Below, piece after piece: positions 7,058 through 12,856 of a stretch of 64,000 nt of DNA. Source of the stretch: Streptomyces sp. XM4193 (GTDB taxonomy: Bacteria > Actinomycetota > Actinomycetes > Streptomycetales > Streptomycetaceae). The position numbers and the translations under genes are program-made. The notes below the pieces were generated by a model. That model saw only the letters and a list, made by a program, of their open reading frames with translations, was not told the origin of the DNA and ran no database searches. Location of the stretch: NCBI RefSeq assembly GCF_023072595.1, contig NZ_JALLGK010000003.1, positions 248,001 to 312,000 of the forward strand. Direction: 5' to 3'. Position 1 is the stretch's first letter. The number at the start of each line of letters is the position of its first letter.

Positions 7058-9139
7058 ATGCCTCCCGACCGCTGGCAGCAGCACAACATCACCTTTGTCG
7101 ACCGGGAGATTGCCCGGCGCACCATCGCCGAACGCCTCGGTCCCACCCTCATCGAGGCCGAGGCCGACGGGCAGCTCACCGGCTGGTGGTTCATGAACAA
7201 GCAGCCCTGGCCGCTGCGTTACCTCGCCGACAAGCCCTCACCAGCCATCGAGTCGCTCCTGAGCGATCTCATCGGCGACGGGGTGGCCGTGTCGTGCCTG
7301 CCCTGTGTCTACGAGCCCGAGACCGACACGTTCGGAGGACCGGAGGCCATGGACGCGGCTCACGAACTGTTCCACAGCGACTCCCGCCACCTGCTCACCT
7401 ACCAGCCGAGCCCGATGCACCTGGGACGCCGGGAGACCGCCGTCCTGCTGGCGAGCGTCATGATGCGCGGTGCTGGACTCGACTGGTTCGAACAGGGCGA
7501 CGTATGGGCGAAGGTCGCTGCCCTTCGACCGGCCGCCGCTCCGCAACCGCCCGAACGAGCCGCCGAACTGGCTCCGGCCATGCGCAAGCTCATGACCGCC
7601 GACGCCCACAGCCTCTGCCGCTCGGCTGGCCCACTCCACGCTCACGAGGAATGGGCGACCGCCTTCGAACGGGCCGGTGCCACGCTCGCCGACCTCGCAG
7701 CCCGCGGCGCCCTCACCCGCGGCCTGCGAGCCGTCATCGCCCACCACGTGATCTTCCACGCCAACCGCGCCGGTCTCCTCCGGGACGACCAAAGCGCCCT
7801 GTCCCACATCGCACGAGAGGTAGTCATGGGAACGAGTGACCACACCGAGTCGCCCACCGAGGCAACGGCCGACGCCGATAGCGTCAGCGCGGTGAACACC
7901 GACACGATCACCACCCCCACGGAGGACGCCGAGCGCCTCCGCAACGCCCTGGTCGACCAGCTCCGCGCGGACGGACACGCCCGCACGCCCGCCGTCGAGA
8001 CCGCGTTGCGGACCGTACCCCGCCACGTGTTCGTGCCCGACGCGTCACTCGAAGACGCCTACGCCAACGCACCGGTGCACATCAAGTACGACACCGACGG
8101 CACGTCCATCTCCTGCGCCTCCCAGCCGGGCGTCGTCGCCCTCATGCTGGACCAACTCGACGCCCAGCCCGGCGAGCGCATCCTCGAACTCGGCGCCGGC
8201 ACCGGCTACAACGCCGGTCTCCTCGCCCACCTGGTCGGCGAGAGCGGACACGTGACCACCCTCGACGTCGACGACGACCTCGTGGAAGGCGCCCGCGCGC
8301 ACCTCGCCGCCGCCGGGATCACCAACGTCCAGGCAGTGACCCGCGACGGGGCACTCGGCTACGCCGAAGCAGCGCCGTACGACCGGATCATCGCCACTGT
8401 GGGCGCGCACGGCGTGCCGCATGCCTGGCTGCAGCAGCTCGCCCCCGGCGGCCGGCTTCTCGTCCCCCAGCGCCTGAAGGGCACCGTCTCCCGTTCCATC
8501 GCCTACGAGCAGCGCGATGGCCGATGGGTGTCCCTCGGCAGCGAGATGAACACCTTCATGCCGCTCCGGCGGGGCATTGCCGACGACGACCGCCGCGTCA
8601 TCCCGCTCAGTGGGGACGGCACTGTCCGGCTTCAGGCCCCCGCTGGGCAGCACATCGACACCGACGCCCTTGCCGGTGTGCTGGAGCAGCCCCGCACCGA
8701 GGAATGGACTGGCATGACGGTCCAGGCCATGGAGTCGCCGGAGTGGATGGAACTGTTCGTGGCCTGCTCCCTTCCCTCCGGCCTGATCCGGATGCTGTTC
8801 CCTCAGAGCGCCAAGGGCACTCTGCTCACCGAGGATGCCTACCCCTCGTCGACCGCCGTCGTCGACAAGGGCGCCGTCACCTACCTGGCGCGGCGGCTGA
8901 CGGAGAAGAGGACCCCCGAGGGCGGCAAGCTCTGGGAGTTCGGCGTCATCGGCCACGGTCCCGGCAGCGACGAACTGGCCGCGAAGGTCGCCGACGCCAT
9001 CCGCACCTGGGACCGGGAATACCGCAGCCGCGAAGCCACGTTCGAAATCCAGCCCCTCGACGCCCCCAGCATCGAGCGGCGCCCCGGCCTCTTCGCTCTC
9101 GACACCCCGCTGACCCGCATCGTCGTCGACTGGCAGTGA
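7058..9139 (+). CDS. Fusion of LanB elimination-like domain and FxLD-system PIMT-type methyltransferase
   Basis: This 693-aa protein has two parts. Residues 1 to ~245 resemble the thiopeptide/lantibiotic SpaB_C (elimination-domain) family: WQQHNITFVD, GWWFMNKQPWPLRYL, then a helical C-terminus. Residues ~250-290 are an acidic, Thr-rich linker. From ~291 the protein resembles protein-L-isoaspartate O-methyltransferases: TVPRHVFVP, ISCASQPGVVALML, and SAM motif I ILELGAGTGYNAG at residues 375-387. C-terminal to the PIMT fold are ~150 further residues typical of the FxLD-system methyltransferases. Related enzymes in lanthipeptide pathways methylate Asp and drive succinimide/isoAsp formation. The first domain duplicates one already in LanB, so its role here may be substrate recognition rather than catalysis (inference). 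It lies 21 bp after lanC. Confidence 0.88.
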   Translation: MPPDRWQQHNITFVDREIARRTIAERLGPTLIEAEADGQLTGWWFMNKQPWPLRYLADKPSPAIESLLSDLIGDGVAVSCLPCVYEPETDTFGGPEAMDAAHELFHSDSRHLLTYQPSPMHLGRRETAVLLASVMMRGAGLDWFEQGDVWAKVAALRPAAAPQPPERAAELAPAMRKLMTADAHSLCRSAGPLHAHEEWATAFERAGATLADLAARGALTRGLRAVIAHHVIFHANRAGLLRDDQSALSHIAREVVMGTSDHTESPTEATADADSVSAVNTDTITTPTEDAERLRNALVDQLRADGHARTPAVETALRTVPRHVFVPDASLEDAYANAPVHIKYDTDGTSISCASQPGVVALMLDQLDAQPGERILELGAGTGYNAGLLAHLVGESGHVTTLDVDDDLVEGARAHLAAAGITNVQAVTRDGALGYAEAAPYDRIIATVGAHGVPHAWLQQLAPGGRLLVPQRLKGTVSRSIAYEQRDGRWVSLGSEMNTFMPLRRGIADDDRRVIPLSGDGTVRLQAPAGQHIDTDALAGVLEQPRTEEWTGMTVQAMESPEWMELFVACSLPSGLIRMLFPQSAKGTLLTEDAYPSSTAVVDKGAVTYLARRLTEKRTPEGGKLWEFGVIGHGPGSDELAAKVADAIRTWDREYRSREATFEIQPLDAPSIERRPGLFALDTPLTRIVVDWQ
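7815..7828 (+). promoter_or_regulatory. Candidate internal RBS and start inside the fusion gene
   Basis: GAGAGG (7815-7820) precedes an in-frame ATG at 7826-7828 by five bases. The ATG falls at the junction between the SpaB_C-like domain and the linker to the methyltransferase (residue 257). Initiation here would yield a stand-alone methyltransferase of ~437 residues beginning MGTSDHTESP. It may be a relic of two once-separate genes or a working second start. Confidence 0.4.
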
Positions 9140-9155
9140 CGCCCCACGTATAGCG

Positions 9156-9192
9156 GACGGTGCCCGCCGACGTACGGCCGGCGGGCACCGTC
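9156..9192 (+). terminator. Hairpin terminator after the lanthipeptide operon
   Basis: A perfect 14-bp inverted repeat (GACGGTGCCCGCCG, 9156-9169; complement at 9179-9192) encloses a 9-nt loop, 16 bp after the stop of the fusion gene. There is no U-tract, as usual in Streptomyces. It separates the biosynthetic operon from the gene at 9227. Confidence 0.8.
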
Positions 9193-9226
9193 GCCTCACC
9201 AGTTCTCACTCATTTCTGGGGGACCC

Positions 9227-10363
9227 ATGGATCCGCACGGACCCACAGCCCAACGCTTCCCGCTCGTTGCCCGATTCCGGCCCGCCTGCCTGCCCCTGCC
9301 CGAGCGTGTGCGCGCTCTCGTCGACCTGGCCGACACCGCGGTGAACAAGACCGACCAAGGGCTCGCATCAGCTGTCTACAACCAGGCCGCGCTCATAGCC
9401 TCCGATCTCGACCTTCCCGACCTCGCACGCCAGATGTGCCACCAGCACGCCGCCGCCTACCTCCACGCCTGCCCCCTGCCCGGCATGAGCGCAATCCGAG
9501 GGCTGGAACCAGTCGTCAACCTCGCCCGCCTCCAGATCCGCGCGGGCCGCGCTGATGAAGGCCGCCAGCGACTGCTCAACCTGTACGGGGCCGTCGAGGC
9601 GGGCGCAGATGCCCGGTTCGAGGGCATCGCGGTACCGGCGTACCTCACTGCGACCGACGAGGACCGTCACGAGGTCCGTGCGTGGCTGTGGCGCGTTCTC
9701 CTCGCCGACGGCACGCGCACGCTCACGACCGAGGGACGCTGGGCCGAGGCCCTGACGCACATCGAAGCTCACCGAGGCGTAGGCAAGCGGATGCTCGACG
9801 GGCGCCAGGTCGCCGTACTCGCCGCTCTCGTTGAGGGAGACACGGCACGGGCCGCTGTCCTCCTCGCCGACACGATGCCTGGCGATCCGTGGGAGCAAGC
9901 CGTTACGGCATGCCTGACCGTCCTGTGCCGCCGCGATGCCGGGCAGACGGTCGACGGCCACCTGGCGGACCTGGCGGCCGCCTATCTTGAGCGCCGGTCT
10001 GAACCTGGGATGACTGTCTTCGATGCCCGGCTCGGCCTTACCGTCCTCGACGCGATCGGTTCCGCTGATTCGCCCGCCGCGCACCGCATCGTCGAGGACC
10101 TCCACCGCAGGACGACGGAGGCCGAAGACGGCTACGCGGCCCGCGAGAACCTGGCTCACCCTCTGTGCACCGCGATCGCCACGGACCTGCAAGCACAGGA
10201 CTGCCGCGCACTGGCGCGTTCCTGCGCCCTCGGGGCAGGGACCATGCCGGACGAGTTGAAGGGCGAACTGACGGCGGCACTCCGCGCCAGCGACAGCGTG
10301 ATCCGGGAAAGCCTTGCGCGCCCTTCAGATCTCGGGCGTGCAGCCCATATGGAGAGAGCCTGA
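9227..10363 (+). CDS. Helical (TPR-like) protein of unknown function beside the lanthipeptide locus
   Basis: This is a 378-aa, Ala/Leu/Arg-rich protein of predicted helical repeats (for example ALVDLADTAVNKTDQGLASA, AALIASDLDLPDLARQMCHQ, LARLQIRAGRADEGRQRLL). The repeats look like degenerate TPRs, and no catalytic motif is visible. ATG 9227 follows GGGGGA with good spacing. It lies 34 bp past the lanthipeptide terminator, so it probably has its own promoter or depends on read-through. Its stop overlaps the start of a short frame (TGATG). A partner or regulator of the lanthipeptide genes is possible from position only. It has no membrane segments, so it is not a transporter. Confidence 0.7.
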   Translation: MDPHGPTAQRFPLVARFRPACLPLPERVRALVDLADTAVNKTDQGLASAVYNQAALIASDLDLPDLARQMCHQHAAAYLHACPLPGMSAIRGLEPVVNLARLQIRAGRADEGRQRLLNLYGAVEAGADARFEGIAVPAYLTATDEDRHEVRAWLWRVLLADGTRTLTTEGRWAEALTHIEAHRGVGKRMLDGRQVAVLAALVEGDTARAAVLLADTMPGDPWEQAVTACLTVLCRRDAGQTVDGHLADLAAAYLERRSEPGMTVFDARLGLTVLDAIGSADSPAAHRIVEDLHRRTTEAEDGYAARENLAHPLCTAIATDLQAQDCRALARSCALGAGTMPDELKGELTAALRASDSVIRESLARPSDLGRAAHMERA

Positions 10364-10536
10364 TGGACCCACGAACCTGGGAGCTCGTCGAAGGGCTGGA
10401 GCTGCGTGCCCCCGGTTGTCCACAAGGGCGTGATCAGCTCCGTCGCGAGCGCTGCGGTTGCGGGGCTGGGACGGCGGCTGCCGGGTGGGCCGGGGCGGTG
10501 GGGCGCTGTGTGGTGCTCCGGGCCTGTGCTGTTTGA
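10363..10536 (+). pseudogene. TGATG-coupled short frame, possibly the truncated 5' end of a lost gene
   Basis: ATG 10363 overlaps the stop of the upstream gene in a TGATG arrangement. The first ~24 residues (MDPRTWELVEGLELRAPGC) look like an ordinary protein start. After about base 10430 the frame runs antisense into the relaxase gene and becomes low-complexity, ending after 57 codons. The simplest reading is a gene cut off where the mobile module begins; a genuine short peptide cannot be excluded. The candidate att-like 10-mer GTGCCCCCGG (10406-10415) lies inside it. Confidence 0.35.
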
Positions 10537-12149
10537 GCCTGTGCTGCGCGGGCTTGTGCGCTGGGTGCCGGCCTTGCGCTGAGGCGTTGGATGCGCCAGG
10601 TCAGGACTCGTGCGGGGCGGCGGGCGTCGTCCAGGGCACGCTGGTCGGCGATCTGCTGGAGGAGCTGTTCCGGGTCGTGTCCGGCTGCTTCTGCCTCGGC
10701 GAGGGCGGTGGTGAGGGCTGCGAAAGCGGGGTCTTGGATGACCTGTTCCGCGTGCGCGGGTACGACCTGGCGTAGGCGGCGGATCTGCCGCTCCACGGCC
10801 TGCTGGGGCGGCTGGCGCTGTGCGAGAGCGGCCAGGGGTGCGGCGGCTGCTTGGTCGTAGGCGGCCTGGAGGTGGAGCAGTGTCTGCTGGGCGGCGGCGA
10901 CTTGCTGGTCGTGGTGGCGCAGCTCGTGCCAGCGGGCGGCGGCGATCACGACGAGGATCGCGGCGTCCAGGAACATCGCCAGGATGGCGCCGTCCTTGGG
11001 GGCGGGCTCGCGGACCATCGCCCGCACGGCGCCGCGCAGAGCGCGGGCATGGTGATGTTCGGCCTGGATACGGGAGCGAGCGGCGCGCTCGAACGCCGTT
11101 GCTGCTGTACGAAGTTGGGGCCACAGTATCTGTGGGGCGAGGAGGGGGAGGGCGTCGAGGGCTTCGCCGAAGGCGGCGAGGTGGGCCTGGGAGGCTTCGT
11201 CGTCGGCCTGGTCGAGGTGGTGGGGGATGCGTTCGGCTGCGGCGGTGGCCTGGTACCAGGGGTTGGGCCTGCGTTGGCCCGGCTGCCCAATGGGCTGCGG
11301 ATCGCTGTTTTCCAGGCGCGCTTGGATCTTGGGGAAGGACAGGTCAGGGGCAAGTTCGGAGCCGGAAAACCACACGGGCTCCTTGCCAGCGGTGGTGGTG
11401 TCTTCGGCAGCGACCTTGTAGCCGCGTACGTCGCCGGAGGGGAAGTACACGACTTCCACGAGTACACCGTCGATGTGGCTGAGCAGGTGGACGAACTCCT
11501 CCATGCTGGAGGCGGCGGCCACGGCGGTCCGCACGGTGGCGCGCAGCCGTTCGCGGGCGGGCTTGTCCTGGCCGGCGCGGCGGGCCTTCTCCTGCTCGGC
11601 GCGGGTGGGCCGCTTGGCGGCGGTGCGGTCCCCGCGGACCACTTGGAGCAGGCCGTATTCCTTCTCGATGGCGGCGAGTTCACGGTCGGCGGTGTGGTAG
11701 TCGTTCCAGTGCCGCGCGGTGCGCAGGTCCGCCCGGACCTTGGTGGCGGCGATGTGGATGTGGTCGGCGGCGTGGCGGACGGCGACCCAGCGGCAGCCGT
11801 CCGGGTCGCCGTTCGGCGCGATGCCGGTGGCCGCCACAATACGGCGGGCGATGTCGGCCCACTCCTCGTCGCTGAGGCTGCGGTCTTCGGGGGCGGCACG
11901 GAGCGAGCAGTGCCACACGTGCTGCTCGGGGGCGCGGCCGAGCCGTCGGGCTTGCTTGACGTGCAGGTTGAGGTCGGCGACGAGGAGCTTCCTGGTGGTG
12001 TCGGGGTCGTCACTGCGGCCGGGGTCGGGGGCGAAGCCGTCCCAGGAGGCGACCAGGTGCGGGTCGGTGTGGTCCTTGGCCTTCTTCGTGTCGAACAGGT
12101 ACCGGATCAATCCGGCGGTCTCCTTACCACTGCTGATCTTCGCGATCAC
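10434..12149 (-). CDS. Relaxase/mobilization nuclease
   Basis: This 571-aa protein begins MIAKISSGKETAGLIRYLF, the motif-I region of Pfam relaxase/mobilization nucleases. The metal-binding His motif is HAADHIHIAATKV near residue 130, with HVWHCSL near residue 79. These enzymes nick oriT and lead the strand into the recipient. The C-terminal half is Ala/Gln-rich and helical, with two hydrophobic stretches near residue 390 (AMFLDAAILVVIAAA) that could be membrane-associated. The start is GTG 12149, overlapping the MobC stop (GTGA), so the two are translationally coupled. With no coupling ATPase or transfer pore genes nearby, the element looks mobilizable rather than self-transmissible, though Streptomyces TraB-type genes could lie elsewhere. 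Confidence 0.88.
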   Translation of the reverse strand: MIAKISSGKETAGLIRYLFDTKKAKDHTDPHLVASWDGFAPDPGRSDDPDTTRKLLVADLNLHVKQARRLGRAPEQHVWHCSLRAAPEDRSLSDEEWADIARRIVAATGIAPNGDPDGCRWVAVRHAADHIHIAATKVRADLRTARHWNDYHTADRELAAIEKEYGLLQVVRGDRTAAKRPTRAEQEKARRAGQDKPARERLRATVRTAVAAASSMEEFVHLLSHIDGVLVEVVYFPSGDVRGYKVAAEDTTTAGKEPVWFSGSELAPDLSFPKIQARLENSDPQPIGQPGQRRPNPWYQATAAAERIPHHLDQADDEASQAHLAAFGEALDALPLLAPQILWPQLRTAATAFERAARSRIQAEHHHARALRGAVRAMVREPAPKDGAILAMFLDAAILVVIAAARWHELRHHDQQVAAAQQTLLHLQAAYDQAAAAPLAALAQRQPPQQAVERQIRRLRQVVPAHAEQVIQDPAFAALTTALAEAEAAGHDPEQLLQQIADQRALDDARRPARVLTWRIQRLSARPAPSAQARAAQAQTAQARSTTQRPTAPAHPAAAVPAPQPQRSRRS

Positions 12150-12532
12150 CGGACCGCCTTCGTGGCGACGGTCTGGTTCGCGGCGGACGCGATGTGGCGG
12201 ACCGTGGCGCCGACTGCGGTCAGGGTGCGTTCGGCCTGGGCCAGGACGGCGGTGTCCCCAGGCTGTGAATGACCGCCGGAGTTGAGCTTCTTGGCGATCT
12301 GGTTGATGTTGTGGCCGATCTTGGCGACCTCGCCACGGAGGGCGGTCAGCTCGTCTATGTAGTCGTCGAGTTCGGTTCGTTGGCCGGGCAGGCCGAGATC
12401 ACCGTGGACGTGGGCCATGACGACGGCGCCGACGTAGTGGGCACCGGCGATGTTCAGCGAGCGAGCCTCACGGAGGATGTCGGCCTTCTCGTCGACGCTG
12501 TAGCGCACATCGACGCGTTCTTTGCGTTGCAC
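12146..12532 (-). CDS. MobC-like relaxosome protein; true start unresolved
   Basis: The 128 residues from GTG 12532 include KERVDVRYSVDEKADILREA and the C-terminal IGHNINQIAKKLNSGG typical of MobC accessory proteins, which open oriT and help the relaxase. The same frame continues upstream without a stop to about 12705 and reads like a MobC N-terminus (WTVQGPAQRVARRRQREAV), but holds no ATG or GTG. The nearest ATG (12630 region, giving MTTTPVTRAARYP) is one frame off. Either translation starts at GTG 12532, or a one-base frameshift separates the ATG from the body. It overlaps the relaxase gene by 4 bp. Confidence 0.75.
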   Translation of the reverse strand: MQRKERVDVRYSVDEKADILREARSLNIAGAHYVGAVVMAHVHGDLGLPGQRTELDDYIDELTALRGEVAKIGHNINQIAKKLNSGGHSQPGDTAVLAQAERTLTAVGATVRHIASAANQTVATKAVR

Positions 12533-12708
12533 GGCTTCGCGCTGGCGGCGGCGGGCGACGCGTTGAGCCGGCCCTTGGACGGTCCAGCGGGATACCTTGC
12601 TGCGCGTGTGACGGGGGTGGTGGTCATCTGTTCCTGGGGCATGGGGTGTTCGGCGTGCGGGTCGCGCATCGGAGTGCTCCGGTGGTGAGGGGCGGGAGGT
12701 GTGTCACG

Positions 12709-12830
12709 TGCGTCGCATCCGTCCCATGCCTGGTCAGCACAGGTACGGACACTCGGGCAGGTACGGAGAAGTCCGTCCCGGCGAGTACATCCGTCCCCGC
12801 GCTGACCTGCGCGGGGACGGATGCGACGCA
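12709..12830. repeat. 17-bp inverted repeat; candidate oriT region
   Basis: TGCGTCGCATCCGTCCC at 12709-12725 is repeated as its exact reverse complement at 12814-12830. The 88 bp between them hold two GGTACGGA copies (near 12742 and 12760). The block sits directly upstream of mobC and downstream of the DUF3631 gene, a usual place for an origin of transfer. No nic site is recognised. Confidence 0.45.
12788..12823 (-). terminator. Hairpin after the DUF3631 gene
   Basis: CATCCGTCCCCGCGC (12788-12802) pairs perfectly with 12809-12823 around a 6-nt loop, 34 bp downstream of the DUF3631 stop on the minus strand. It could act as a terminator or as part of the putative oriT structure, because it shares its right arm with the 17-bp inverted repeat. 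Confidence 0.6.
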
Positions 12831-12856
12831 GTGATACGGACCCAGGGGGAGGCGGG

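Noticed and set aside
5716..7839. Long plus-strand open frame of over 700 codons across lanC
   Set aside because: Arg/Pro-rich shadow of LanC and the fusion gene; no family motifs, and the other frame has zinc-ligand motifs.
8045..9199. Antisense open frame over the methyltransferase
   Set aside because: GC-rich antisense shadow with Gly/Val/Asp-rich sequence and no domain.
10851..12272. Plus-strand frame of 473 codons opposite the relaxase
   Set aside because: The minus strand encodes clear relaxase motifs; the opposite frame is Gly/Val-rich shadow.
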